Notes: a model not told the origin generated them from the letters alone. Counted from the stretch's first letter, positions 27,716 through 37,120 are shown. The stretch is DNA of 64,000 nt from Halochromatium roseum (GCF_016653315.1 NZ_NHSH01000057.1:141747-205746); one strand, 5' to 3'. A program made the numbers and translations.

Positions 27716-29530
27716 ATGGAAGCAAGAAACCGAAAAATCTCTGATTGGTATGGCAAGGTAGAGCGGGCCGAGATCAAGCTACCGCGCTTCCAGCGCTTTG
27801 AGGCATGGGACCGAAGCCGGATTTGCAGTCTGGTTGAGACCGTCATCAACAACCTGCCCTTGGGGATCACCCTAATCTTGGAGGTTGGTGACAAAGAAAA
27901 GTTTGTTTCCCGCCACCTGTCCACAGCTCCCGAGATCGATGGCCGTGTCTATGAACACCTGTTGGACGGACAACAGCGATTGACCGCTCTATGGCGCGTC
28001 TTTCAGAACAACTACGAGTGGGAAACCTATTTTATCTATCTCAAAGCGTTGGACGAATATGATGGCGACGCGGAAATGGAAGATCACACAGCCTACTGGC
28101 GAGGTCGCTACTACAAGAAGAACGGCGAGCGTTATCCGCTTTGGTGCGACGCTCCGGCACAAACGCTTCGCCGCGGACTGATTCCCGCCAACCTCCTGAG
28201 GCCAGAGGACATCCAGAACGAGATTGATGCTTGGCTAAAACAGGCACTGGAGCCAGTCCAGGCGCAACCTGGCGATTCAGCTGGAATTGAGGCCTACTAT
28301 CAGAAGAAACAAGAAGTGAGCGATGCGATCAAAGATTTGAGGTCGGTGATCGCCAACTATAATTTGCCCTATCTGTCCCTTCCCGCGCACACCGAAAAGT
28401 CGGTTGCTTTGAACGTGTTCATCAACATGAATACGAATAGCAAGCCGCTCTCTACCTACGACATCATCGTCGCTGAGGTGGAAAGCGTGATGGGCAGATC
28501 ACTTCATGATCTGGAAGAAATCCTCATCGCGAAGAGCCCGGAAATCGCCCACTACGAAGAACCTTCCAAGTTGATTCTCAACACGGCGGCTCTACTGCAA
28601 AACCAGCTACCGAACCAGCGCGGTGCGTGGGATATGGACAAGCGGGAGATGGTCAACCACTGGGCTACGCTGGAAAAAGGTCTGCAGAGGATGGCGCGCT
28701 TTTTGAAGTCGGAGGGGATCTTCGATGCCAACCGCCTGCCGACGAATGCTGTTCTTGCGGTGATCGCGGCGCTATACCGGGACATTCCCGAATCTGGCGA
28801 CAAGCTGGGGCAGGACGAATTGCTTCTAAAACGCTATACCTGGAATGCCTTCTTCACAGATCGCTACGAAAACTCGGCAGCGACTCATGCCTTCTCAGAT
28901 TTTAATGCTCTTCGGCGGATCGTGTGTGGCGAGAAGAAAGCCGATGGCGCAACGTTTGGAATCCAGGACGTCCCAATTTTTGCCGAGCATACCATGGTCG
29001 AGGCCGAAGAACTGATGACGGCCGAATGGCCCAAGCGGGCAAGCATCCGTGGACGTGCTGTACTGGCCGTGGCCTGCCGTCTCGGAGCACTCGATTTCTC
29101 CACGGGCGAACGGCTCGATAAAAACAACATCGGAGACCGCCATTATCACCACATCTTCCCTGATGCGCTGCTTAAGGAAGCCGAGATTGACAGCTTTCTG
29201 GCTTTGAACTGCGCACTGATCACCGACAAGACAAACATTTCCATCGGTAGGAAAGACCCGCTGGTTTATCTAAAGGATCGGTATCAATGGACGTTGGAAG
29301 GCATCGTCAACGAACGCCTGCAATCCCACCTGATTCCAATCGGTGAGTTATCCAATGGCGGCTACGAAGGTCTGGGGGATTCGGAAAAGAACGAAAAGCT
29401 TGCTAGTGACTTCAATGTGTTCCTGTCCGCCCGCGCAGAGTTGATTAGCAAAGCCGCGAGGCGACTGGCCGAAGGACACCAGTTGAGCACCGGAGAGATT
29501 TATTCGCATGGAGATCCCCTGTCAACATAA
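27716..29530 (+). CDS. GmrSD-like DUF262/DUF1524 protein within the type I RM operon
   Basis: The 604-residue protein has an N-terminal DUF262 domain (ParB-like NTPase), with LPRFQRFEAWDRSRICSLVETVINNLPLG and the diagnostic DGQQRLTAL at about residues 84-92, plus NMNTNSKPLSTYDIIVAEVE. The C-terminal DUF1524 HNH nuclease shows YHHIFPDALL at about residue 475 and ITDKTNISIGRKDP. This is the architecture of GmrSD type IV enzymes, which cut modified DNA. It starts 3 bases after hsdS, so it is an operon member. Compared with hsdM and hsdR its codons are AT-richer. Confidence 0.9.
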   Translation: MEARNRKISDWYGKVERAEIKLPRFQRFEAWDRSRICSLVETVINNLPLGITLILEVGDKEKFVSRHLSTAPEIDGRVYEHLLDGQQRLTALWRVFQNNYEWETYFIYLKALDEYDGDAEMEDHTAYWRGRYYKKNGERYPLWCDAPAQTLRRGLIPANLLRPEDIQNEIDAWLKQALEPVQAQPGDSAGIEAYYQKKQEVSDAIKDLRSVIANYNLPYLSLPAHTEKSVALNVFINMNTNSKPLSTYDIIVAEVESVMGRSLHDLEEILIAKSPEIAHYEEPSKLILNTAALLQNQLPNQRGAWDMDKREMVNHWATLEKGLQRMARFLKSEGIFDANRLPTNAVLAVIAALYRDIPESGDKLGQDELLLKRYTWNAFFTDRYENSAATHAFSDFNALRRIVCGEKKADGATFGIQDVPIFAEHTMVEAEELMTAEWPKRASIRGRAVLAVACRLGALDFSTGERLDKNNIGDRHYHHIFPDALLKEAEIDSFLALNCALITDKTNISIGRKDPLVYLKDRYQWTLEGIVNERLQSHLIPIGELSNGGYEGLGDSEKNEKLASDFNVFLSARAELISKAARRLAEGHQLSTGEIYSHGDPLST

Positions 29531-29581
29531 GGCCGTTCAAGTGGGGATGCCGCACACCCGATGCATTTCGGACTACAAGCC

Positions 29582-29806
29582 ATGAACAACACCCGGATCG
29601 AGGCGAAACTTCCCGCGGAGCTTGCAGCTCAGGCCCGAGCATTCGTGGCGGAAGGCTGGGCGACGGACTTCAACGATCTGCTGGTGGAGGCGCTACGGCG
29701 ATTTCTGGAGTCCCACGAGACATTGCCGAAAGCTGGCGGTCGGGCTGGCGTCGACGGGGACGGGCTTTCTGCTGGAAAGCCAGGTGCAAACAAAGGCACC
29801 TCGTGA
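29582..29806 (+). CDS. Small ribbon-helix-helix-like protein (antitoxin-like)
   Basis: The 74-residue product begins MNNTRIEAKLPAELAAQARAFVAEG, a strand and helix pattern of RHH/CopG or VapB-type antitoxins, then FNDLLVEALRRFLESH. The Gly/Asp/Lys-rich tail looks disordered. An ATG at 29561 is an alternative start. No toxin of usual size follows; the next 70 bases before the fic remnant hold only short frames. It may be an orphan antitoxin. Confidence 0.55.
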   Translation: MNNTRIEAKLPAELAAQARAFVAEGWATDFNDLLVEALRRFLESHETLPKAGGRAGVDGDGLSAGKPGANKGTS

Positions 29807-29878
29807 CGGGTGCTTTAGCGACAAAAAAGACAGTTTATACGACGCATAGGAAGATTCACGCCAGATTCAGCCGCGTTT

Positions 29879-30532
29879 ATGTCGCGTAAGAGTTTTTCGC
29901 GACATATAATCCGCCACATGCCAAAGCGGATTCCAGAAGAAGAACTCAACGCCATCCTCGCGATCGTAGCGGACCATCATCCGAGCGCTGTGCAGGTCCG
30001 GGCCATTCGCGACGGGTTGGCGTCTGAGCTGCCGACACGGATGCTGCAGCGGCGCCTGGCCTTGTTGGTCGATCGGCAACGACTGACGGCAGAGGGGCGA
30101 GGCAAAGGTCGGCGCTATCGTTTGCCGCCCAACAATGTTGGCGTGCAAGCTCGGCCCGGTCAGCTCGAAATCAAAGGGCATCCGGCCGGTCTCGAAGTCT
30201 ACCCGCCCGTTTCGCCCGAGGCGATGGCCATCAAGGATGCGGTCCGCGCGCCAATTCAGCACCGGCAACCGGTCGGCTACCAGCAGGCCTTTCTGGATGA
30301 TTACCGACCCAACGAGACCTTCTATCTACCGGAGGACACGCGTCAGCGCCTGCTGGAGATGGGTCGCCCGCCCGACGCCGAACGCCCGGCCGGGACCTAT
30401 GCACGCAGGATCTACAGCCGCCTGCTGATTGATCTTTCTTAGAACTCGAGTCGCCTGGAAGGCAACACCTATTCGCTGCTGGAAACCGAGCGGCCTGCGG
30501 AGTACCAGGCTTGGCGGCAAGGCTGGCATTAA
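29879..30532 (+). pseudogene. Fic-family protein gene, interrupted and truncated
   Basis: The first part encodes a winged-helix-like segment (EEELNAILAIVADHHPSAVQVRAIRDGL) and the pre-Fic segment ending YARRIYSRLLIDLS. A TAG at 30440-30442 replaces the expected Trp codon, after which the frame continues NSSRLEGNTYSLLETER, the inhibitory-helix motif (S/T)xxxE(G/N). It then runs into unrelated codons and stops at 30532. The catalytic HPFxxGNG core is missing. hsdR begins 12 bases later, so the fic gene was cut when the hsdR block joined. Confidence 0.8.
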
Positions 30533-30544
30533 CGGAGTTTGCGC

Positions 30545-33466
30545 ATGCCGAAACCCGGAGAACACAAGACCGTCCAAGCCCGCATCCTCGACTACGCGCA
30601 GGCCATCGGTTGGACCTTTGTGCCCCGCGAGCAAGCCGAGCAGCGACGCGGCTTTGACCCGGACGCGCCACCCGCCGACCGCGCGAAGAACCGTTCGCTC
30701 TTCTTCGACGACCTGCTCGACGCCAAGGTGCGGGAATTCAACCCGCGCTACGCCGAGGCTGAGGGCGCGTTGCTCGGGGCTTTCCGTCATCTCCACACCG
30801 ACATCTACGGCAACCGGGACTTCGTCGAGCACCTGCGCAACCGGGGCAAGTTCTTCGATGTTGATGGGCAGCGCGAGCGCGACCTGATCCTGATCGATTA
30901 CGAGCATCCCGAAAACAACGTTTACGAGGTCACCGAGGAGTGGGCCTTTCACAACGGCCACTACGGCACGCGGCAAGACATCGTCTTTCTCATCAACGGC
31001 ATCCCGGTGCTGGTGATCGAGTGCAAGAACGCCAACAAGGACGAGGCGATTGCGCTGGGGGTGGATCAGATCCGCCGTTACCACCGTGAGACGCCAGAGC
31101 TGTTCGTAAGCCAGCAGCTCTTCACCGCCACCGACGCCATCGGCTTTTGCTACGGGGTGAGCTGGAACACGGTGCGGCGGAACATCTTCAACTGGAAGGA
31201 CGCGGAGGTCGGCAAGCTGGAGGCCAAGGTGAAGGGCTTCTGCGCCATCCCACAGGTGCTCGGTTTCCTGAAGGACTACATCGTCTTTGCCGAGAAGGAC
31301 GAGGAGCTGAACAAGTACATCCTGCGCCAGCACCAGACCGGCGCGGTGGACGCGACGGTCGACCGCGCCCTCGATCCCATCCGCACCCGCGGCCTGATCT
31401 GGCATACCCAGGGCAGCGGCAAGACCTTCACGATGATCAAGGCGGCGGAGCGGCTGTTTCGCGCGCCCGAGGCGGACAAGCCCACCGTGCTGCTGATGAT
31501 CGACCGCAACGAGCTGGAAGATCAGATGCTCAAGAACCTCGCGGCGCTGGGCCTGGGCAACCTGGAGCACGCCAGCAGCATCGCCCGGCTCAACCAGCTG
31601 TTGCGCGACGACTACCGGGGCATCATCGTGACGATGATCCACAAGTTCCGCGACATGCCGGCGAACCTCAACAGGCGCTCGAACATCTACGTGCTCATCG
31701 ACGAGGCGCACCGGACCACCGGCGGCGACCTCGGCAACTTTTTGATGGCCGGCCTGCCGAACGCGACCTTCATCGGCTTCACCGGTACCCCGGTGGACAA
31801 GACCGTCTACGGCAAGGGCACCTTCAAGACCTTCGGCTGCGAGGACGACCAAGGTTATCTGCACAAGTATTCCATCGCCGACAGCATCGAGGACGGCACG
31901 ACACTGCCGCTCTACTACCAGCTCGCCCCGAACGAGATGCTGGTCCCGCACGAGACGCTGGACAAGGAGTTCCTGTCGCTAGCCGAGGCCGAAGGGGTGG
32001 CGGACATCGAGGAGCTGAACAAGATCCTCGATCGGGCGGTGAACCTGAAGAACTTCCTCAAGGGCAGGTCGCGGATTCAGGGGGTGGCGCAGTTCGTCGC
32101 CAGGCACTACCGCGAGAACGTCGAGCCGTTGGGCTACAAGGCCTTCCTCGTCGGCGTGGACCGCGAGGCCTGTGCCCACTACAAGCACGCCCTGGATCAG
32201 TTCCTGCCGCCCGCGTATTCCGAGGTCGTCTACACCGGCAGCAACAACGACTCCAAGCTGCTCAAGGCATTCCATCTCGACCCGAAGCGGGAGCGGCAGA
32301 TCCGCAAGCGCTTCGGCAAGCTCGACCAGCAGCCCAAGATCCTCATCGTCACCGAGAAACTGCTCACCGGCTTCGACGCGCCGGTGCTCTACGCCATGTA
32401 TCTCGACAAGCCGATGCGGGACCACACGTTGCTGCAGGCCATCGCCCGCGTGAACCGGCCCTATGAGAACGAGGCGCAGGAGATGGTGAAGCCCCACGGC
32501 TTCGTGTTGGATTTCGTCGGCATCTTCGACAAGTTGGAGCAGGCGCTGGCCTTCGACAGCGACGAGATCAACGCCATCGTCAATGACCTGAAGCTGCTGA
32601 AGGTCCTCTTCAAAAACAAGATGGAGTCCAAGGCCCCGGCCTACCTCGGCCTGATCGAGCGCAACTTCAACGACAAGGACGTGGACAGCCTCATCGAGCA
32701 CTTCCGCGACCCGGAGCGGCGCAAGGCCTTCTTCAAGGAGTACAAGGAGATCGAGATGCTCTACGAGATCATCTCGCCGGATGCCTTCCTGCGGCCCTTC
32801 ATGGACGACTACGCCACCCTTTCCGCCATCTACGCGGTCGTCCGCAAGGCGTACAGCAAACGCGTGCAGGTGGATCGTGAGTTCCAGCGCAAGACCAACC
32901 AGCTGGTGCAGGAACAGGTCGGCCTCTACGAGGTGCAACGCGTCGACGGGCCGGTCGAGATCAACGCCGAGACCATCGAGCTGATCAAGCAGCGCCAGGG
33001 CGGCGACGCCACCAAGGTGATCAACCTGGTGAAGGGCATCGAGCGCAAGGCCGAGGAGGAGAGCGAGGACCCCTATCTCATCGCCATGGCCGAGCGTGCG
33101 CGGGCGGTACAGGATGCCTTCGAGAGCCGCCAACTCGACACGGCAGAGGCCTTGGCGGCGCTGCTGCGGGAGGTCGAGTCGAACGAGACCAGACAGCAGG
33201 AGCAGGCCGAGAAGTCCTTCGACGGCCTGACCTATTTCGTCTACCGCACCCTGTTGGATGCCGGCATCGGTAACCCGGAGGCAGTCAGCCGCAAGATTCG
33301 GCTCGCCTTTGGGGAATGCTCCAACTGGAAGCGAAGCGAGAGCGCCCTGCGCGAACTGCGCAAGCGGGTGACCTTCGCGATCTTCGCCGAGACGGAGGAC
33401 CTGGACCGGGTTACGGCACTGGTGGACGAGCTGTTCACCCTGCTGGACAAGGCGGAGCGGATTTAG
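30545..33466 (+). CDS. hsdR: Type I restriction enzyme endonuclease subunit HsdR
   Basis: The 973-residue motor-nuclease translocates DNA and cleaves at a distance. The N-terminal PD-(D/E)XK nuclease has VLVIECKNANKDEAI near residue 158. The SF2 motor has Walker A HTQGSGKTFTM at about 287, DEAH in LIDEAHRTTGG at about 384 and GFTGTPVDK (motif III). Later motor motifs are LIVTEKLLTGFDAPVL and ARVNRPYE. The C-terminal helical HsdM-contact region follows. GGAG 8 bases before the ATG supports the start. It is separated from hsdM/hsdS by the GmrSD-like gene, the small gene and the fic remnant. Confidence 0.95.
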   Translation: MPKPGEHKTVQARILDYAQAIGWTFVPREQAEQRRGFDPDAPPADRAKNRSLFFDDLLDAKVREFNPRYAEAEGALLGAFRHLHTDIYGNRDFVEHLRNRGKFFDVDGQRERDLILIDYEHPENNVYEVTEEWAFHNGHYGTRQDIVFLINGIPVLVIECKNANKDEAIALGVDQIRRYHRETPELFVSQQLFTATDAIGFCYGVSWNTVRRNIFNWKDAEVGKLEAKVKGFCAIPQVLGFLKDYIVFAEKDEELNKYILRQHQTGAVDATVDRALDPIRTRGLIWHTQGSGKTFTMIKAAERLFRAPEADKPTVLLMIDRNELEDQMLKNLAALGLGNLEHASSIARLNQLLRDDYRGIIVTMIHKFRDMPANLNRRSNIYVLIDEAHRTTGGDLGNFLMAGLPNATFIGFTGTPVDKTVYGKGTFKTFGCEDDQGYLHKYSIADSIEDGTTLPLYYQLAPNEMLVPHETLDKEFLSLAEAEGVADIEELNKILDRAVNLKNFLKGRSRIQGVAQFVARHYRENVEPLGYKAFLVGVDREACAHYKHALDQFLPPAYSEVVYTGSNNDSKLLKAFHLDPKRERQIRKRFGKLDQQPKILIVTEKLLTGFDAPVLYAMYLDKPMRDHTLLQAIARVNRPYENEAQEMVKPHGFVLDFVGIFDKLEQALAFDSDEINAIVNDLKLLKVLFKNKMESKAPAYLGLIERNFNDKDVDSLIEHFRDPERRKAFFKEYKEIEMLYEIISPDAFLRPFMDDYATLSAIYAVVRKAYSKRVQVDREFQRKTNQLVQEQVGLYEVQRVDGPVEINAETIELIKQRQGGDATKVINLVKGIERKAEEESEDPYLIAMAERARAVQDAFESRQLDTAEALAALLREVESNETRQQEQAEKSFDGLTYFVYRTLLDAGIGNPEAVSRKIRLAFGECSNWKRSESALRELRKRVTFAIFAETEDLDRVTALVDELFTLLDKAERI

Positions 33467-33470
33467 CGGG

Positions 33471-33794
33471 ATGGCCGATGCCGCACGCAAGCAGGCGTTC
33501 AAGCACCGGGTCCGCGAATGGGCGGACCGGTTGGACGTAAAGGTCGTCCAGCTCAGCGTCCGCCCCATGCGCAGGAAGTGGGCGTCCTGCTCCACTAACG
33601 GACGGCTGAATTTCAACGACGAGTTGCTCGGGCTGGATACCGGGCTGTGGGACTACGTCATCGTCCACGAGTTGCTGCATTTCTCGGTGCCCAATCACGG
33701 CAAGCTCTGGAAGAGCCTGATGCAGGCGCACCTGGGGGATTACGCGGCGATGGAGGCACGGTTGGCGGACATGGCCAGCTCGGCGCGAGATTGA
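33471..33794 (+). CDS. YgjP-like zinc metallopeptidase, short form
   Basis: The 107-residue product contains the family core: RRKWASCSTNGRLNFNDELL, then the HExxH zinc site in VIVHELLHFSVPNHGKLW, whose last His is the third ligand. It starts 4 bases after the hsdR stop. Short YgjP-like proteins are often found next to hsdR in type I loci, but a role in restriction is unproven. The 3' end is the parent of the remnant at 24344-24404. Confidence 0.88.
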   Translation: MADAARKQAFKHRVREWADRLDVKVVQLSVRPMRRKWASCSTNGRLNFNDELLGLDTGLWDYVIVHELLHFSVPNHGKLWKSLMQAHLGDYAAMEARLADMASSARD

Positions 33795-33980
33795 CCCATT
33801 GCTTCGCTGGCACTTAGCGCCGCCTGGTGGCGGCGGGCCGACTGGAAGTCGGCGGGTCTCAGGGCGCGCCGGCGGGCGTAAGGGCGGCGTCTTGGTGCAA
33901 CATATCGTTGAGATTCGTGAGATGGTCGAGCCGGCCGATGTTCCCGGATGCCCAGCATCTTATGAACGACTGATGGCGAT

Positions 33981-34143
33981 CTCCGCTTCCAGACCGCCGC
34001 GCCGGATTGCGACGAGACGCGCCTCGCCGATGAGCCACCGCAAGCACTGGTCCAACGGCTCGCCGAGGCGAAGGCACGCGCGGTCGCGGCACAGTTTCCG
34101 GATGCGCTGATCATCGGCTCGAATCAGGTCGCCTGCCTGGACG
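33981..34143 (+). pseudogene. Internal fragment of a second yceF (maf) gene at the right island edge
   Basis: These 163 bases match yceF 23828-23990 with 6 mismatches (157 of 163). One change turns the catalytic Asp of GSDQV into Asn. Both the 5' and 3' parts are missing and no frame would make a protein. The preceding 33795-33980 holds no recognisable gene. The fragment lies just before the end of sppA, where intact yceF would sit if the island were absent. Confidence 0.9.
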
Positions 34144-34160
34144 CAGTCCCCGCTTAGACC

Positions 34161-35171
34161 CTATCTCAAGCTGGGAGTCCCGGCGCCAATGCGCTCTGCA
34201 AGCGTGTTGGCTAGGCTGGTGCCAACGCGCTCTGCCACGCGCTCCCAGAGGTCGCGTTCCTGGCTGTAGTCGACCAGCGTTTCTGCACCGACGATCTCTC
34301 GAGCCACGTAGGACGGGCTGCCAAGACCATCACTGAGGCCAAGCTCGACGCTTTCTTGGCCGGTCCAGAACAGGCCGCTGAACAGCTCCGGTCCGCCCTT
34401 GAGGCGGTCGCCACGACCCTCTTTCACCGCGGCGATGAATTGCTCATGGAGGTTGTCCAAGAGCCCTTGGATGAACTGTCGATCCCACTCATCAAAGTTG
34501 GAGAAGGGATCGAGGATGCCCTTGTGCTCGCCGGCGGTGAGCAACCGGCGCTGGATGCCAAGCTCATTGATGACACGCTGGAAGCCAAAGCTGTCCAGGC
34601 GCACGCCGATAGAGCCGATCAGCGTGGCGCGGTCGACGTAGATCTCATTGGCGGCACTGGCAATGTAATAGGCGCCCGATGCGCACATATCAGCGGCAAC
34701 CGCATAGACCGGCTTATCGGGGTACGTCTCGCGCAGGCGCTGGATCTCGTCGAACACGTAGCCGGACTGCACTGGGCTTCCACCCGGACTGTTGATGCTC
34801 AAGATGACGGCCTGAGCGTTCTCGGCCTCGAAGGCGTTGCGCAACCCCTTAATGATGCGATCTGCACTGGCGTTCGTCTTGTCCGCGATCAGCCCTTCAA
34901 CCTTGACGACGGCCGTATGCTCACCAGCCGAGCCCATCGAGCCACCGATGCCATCCATGACAAGCGTGATCGAGAGCAAGAGCAGATAGGCGAGGATGCC
35001 AAATTTGAGCACCAGTCCCCAGCGCCGAGAGCGTCGTTGTTGACGCAGAAATTCGGCCGCCATGCGATTGATCAGCGCGCGCTCCCATTCCGGATCATGG
35101 GTGGCTGGCATCTGTTGGCCTGCGGTCAGATCGCTGTTTTTCCAGCGACTGATCCAAGAGGGTAATGTCAT
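34161..35171 (-). CDS. sppA: Signal peptide peptidase SppA (S49 family, short form)
   Basis: The 336-residue inner-membrane protease degrades cleaved signal peptides. The TM helix is LVLKFGILAYLLLLSITLVM at residues 54-73. The catalytic domain has VILSINSPGGSPVQSG, the nucleophile Ser165 in DMCASGAYYIAS and the general-base Lys217 in TAGEHKGILDPF. The length matches the short bacterial type rather than the 600-residue E. coli enzyme. It follows the HAD and rluC genes on this strand, as in pseudomonads. Confidence 0.93.
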   Translation of the reverse strand: MTLPSWISRWKNSDLTAGQQMPATHDPEWERALINRMAAEFLRQQRRSRRWGLVLKFGILAYLLLLSITLVMDGIGGSMGSAGEHTAVVKVEGLIADKTNASADRIIKGLRNAFEAENAQAVILSINSPGGSPVQSGYVFDEIQRLRETYPDKPVYAVAADMCASGAYYIASAANEIYVDRATLIGSIGVRLDSFGFQRVINELGIQRRLLTAGEHKGILDPFSNFDEWDRQFIQGLLDNLHEQFIAAVKEGRGDRLKGGPELFSGLFWTGQESVELGLSDGLGSPSYVAREIVGAETLVDYSQERDLWERVAERVGTSLANTLAERIGAGTPSLR

Positions 35172-35297
35172 GTCTAGGCTCCGCTAGCAGTCGAGCGAGT
35201 ATTCATCTTCCGAAGTGGCGCCGTGCGAAGTAGCGCCGCGCCCTGCGCGTTAGGCCCTCTGGAACTCGGCAGGCCTCGGCTGTTATTCTCCACGGGA

Positions 35298-35981
35298 TCA
35301 GCGCAGCAACCACTCCGAGAGCGAGGCGATCGAGGCCGCGCAGCCCAGTGGTCGATGTTCGAGAAGCCGCGCCGGGGACTGGGTGCCATAACCCACGGCC
35401 AGCGCTCGAACGCCGGCGTTTTGGGCCATCTGTAAATCGTAATCGGTATCGCCGATCATCAGTGTTTCTGCTGGCCTAACGCCAAGCTCATCCATCAGTT
35501 CGTGCAGCATTCCAGGGTGCGGTTTCGAGGCGGTCTCCTCCGCACAACGGGTTGCGTGAAACCAGGGGCGCAACCCGGTCTGGTCGAGGGCCTGATCAAG
35601 GCCCTTTCGGCTCTTGCCGGTGGCCACTGCCAAGAGCCGGCCGCGCTGGTGCAAGGCTTCGACAAGTGTCTTCGCGCCCTCGAAGAGCGGCGTTGGGATG
35701 CTGTTGGCAACCAAGAAATGGTGCCGATAGCGCGCAATGATCTCGCTCAGATCCTGGTCTATGCTGACCCCGGGCAGGCGTAGGATCGCCTCTTCGAGAC
35801 CCAGGCCGATGACCTCGCGCACCGCGGCCGATGGCGGCGGCGCGCGGCCGATATCGGTGAATGCCGCTTGCATGCTAGCGACGATACGCCCCTCTGAATC
35901 CATGAGTGTCCCGTCCCAGTCGAACACCACCAGCTCGATGGCGTGCAGCTCCGGCATTGCAGCATTGTGGGTTACGTCCAA
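35298..35981 (-). CDS. HAD-IA phosphatase (Gph-like)
   Basis: The 227-residue HAD hydrolase carries motif I VFDWDGTLMDSEG with both Asp residues, motif II LLAVATGKSR, the Lys of motif III in ASKPHP, and motif IV MIGDTDYDLQMA. The cap domain type matches phosphoglycolate phosphatase relatives. It begins with TTG at 35981, which has AGGAG upstream; the ATG at 35957 lacks one. The start overlaps the rluC stop by 10 bases. The substrate is not determined by sequence. Confidence 0.9.
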   Translation of the reverse strand: MDVTHNAAMPELHAIELVVFDWDGTLMDSEGRIVASMQAAFTDIGRAPPPSAAVREVIGLGLEEAILRLPGVSIDQDLSEIIARYRHHFLVANSIPTPLFEGAKTLVEALHQRGRLLAVATGKSRKGLDQALDQTGLRPWFHATRCAEETASKPHPGMLHELMDELGVRPAETLMIGDTDYDLQMAQNAGVRALAVGYGTQSPARLLEHRPLGCAASIASLSEWLLR

Positions 35982-37120
35982 GATTGCTCCTCGAGTCTGC
36001 TCAGGACTGCCTCTAAGCGCTTAGGCAGTGGTGCCGTGACATGCACCAGCGGTCCGTCTTCCTGCGAGCGGAAACTCAGGGCCGCGGCATGTAAAAACAA
36101 GCGTTTTAATCCGAACGCCTTCAGGCGCTCATTATCAGCCGGATCACCATACTTCGGATCGCCAGCAACTGCGGCCCCCAGGTGCGCGGCATGGACCCGA
36201 ATCTGATGTGTGCGCCCGGTATCGAGCTCTGCCTCGACCAGCGTAAAGGGACCGAGGCGTCGTCGCACACGGAACCAGGTTCGTGAGGGCTTACCTTCTG
36301 CCGGGTCAACGCGGACCACTCGCTCAGCACCGCGCACTCGATCAGTGCGCAGCGCAACCACGACCTCGATCTCAGGTCGCGAAAACGGCCCGCAGAGCAA
36401 CGCCAGGTAGCGCTTGTCGACCTCGCCATCGCGCAATTGTGCATGCAAACGCCGCAACGCACTGCGGCGCTTGCTGATCAGCAGGCAGCCGGAGGTATCG
36501 CGATCCAGCCGATGGACCAGTTCGAGTTCGGCACCGGGGCGCATCGCGCGCAGCGTTTCGATCACCCCTAGGGTGATGCCGCTACCACCGTGCACGGCAA
36601 GACCGGCCGGTTTGTTCAGCACCAGCAGACGTTCGTCTTCGTACAGCAGCGCCTCGTCAAGACGCGCTCGAAGCTGAGTCGAGGGCGCGATGGCTTCACC
36701 CTGCGCCGGCAGTCGTAGTGGCGGCAAGCGCACTTGATCTCCGGCTTCTAGCCGTTGTGAAGGCCGCGCGCGCCCCTTATTGACCCTAACCTCGCCGCGG
36801 CGTAACAAGCGATAGACGAGACTGCGCGGCACGCCTTTCAACTGCGCCAGCAGAAAATTGTCGATCCGCTGGCCAGCAAGATCGGCGCTGACCTCTACCC
36901 ACCGCACCATCGGGTCTTGCGACGGGCCTCGCGACAGTTGATCCGTCTGCGCAGTCGCTGCGCTTGCTGCAGCTGGGGCGGCGGCAGAACGCGGATTGGC
37001 GACAGAAGCACGCGGCACATGGCGAGCTGTGCGATTCGGCTTGGGGCGGGCGTGCTTGGGGTGCTTAGATGTCGACTTCAGGGTCAATTGCCGGTACCGG
37101 GAAAGCTTGCTAGCATTCAC
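35972..37120 (-). CDS. rluC: 23S rRNA pseudouridine(955/2504/2580) synthase RluC
   Basis: The 382-residue enzyme isomerises three uridines in 23S rRNA. It has an S4 domain (AGQRIDNFLLAQLKGVPRSLVYRLLRRGEVRVNKGRA) and the RluA-family catalytic motif HRLDRDTSGCLLISK, whose Asp is the nucleophile. About 70 Ala/Pro/Arg-rich N-terminal residues are extra, so translation could start later. rne lies divergently upstream, an arrangement conserved in many gammaproteobacteria. Confidence 0.93.
   Translation of the reverse strand: MNASKLSRYRQLTLKSTSKHPKHARPKPNRTARHVPRASVANPRSAAAPAAASAATAQTDQLSRGPSQDPMVRWVEVSADLAGQRIDNFLLAQLKGVPRSLVYRLLRRGEVRVNKGRARPSQRLEAGDQVRLPPLRLPAQGEAIAPSTQLRARLDEALLYEDERLLVLNKPAGLAVHGGSGITLGVIETLRAMRPGAELELVHRLDRDTSGCLLISKRRSALRRLHAQLRDGEVDKRYLALLCGPFSRPEIEVVVALRTDRVRGAERVVRVDPAEGKPSRTWFRVRRRLGPFTLVEAELDTGRTHQIRVHAAHLGAAVAGDPKYGDPADNERLKAFGLKRLFLHAAALSFRSQEDGPLVHVTAPLPKRLEAVLSRLEEQSWT

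Noticed and set aside
29807..29878. Toxin gene expected after the RHH-like gene
   Set aside because: Only a frame of about 23 codons follows, too short for a PIN or RelE-type toxin.
30326..33616. Two very long minus-strand open frames (over 540 codons each) opposite hsdR
   Set aside because: They are shadows in GC-rich sequence; hsdR has all family motifs and the opposite frames have Leu/Val/Gly/His-rich composition without any recognisable domain.
33795..33980. Plus-strand frame between ygjP and the yceF fragment
   Set aside because: It has no conserved motif and runs into the fragment in the wrong frame.
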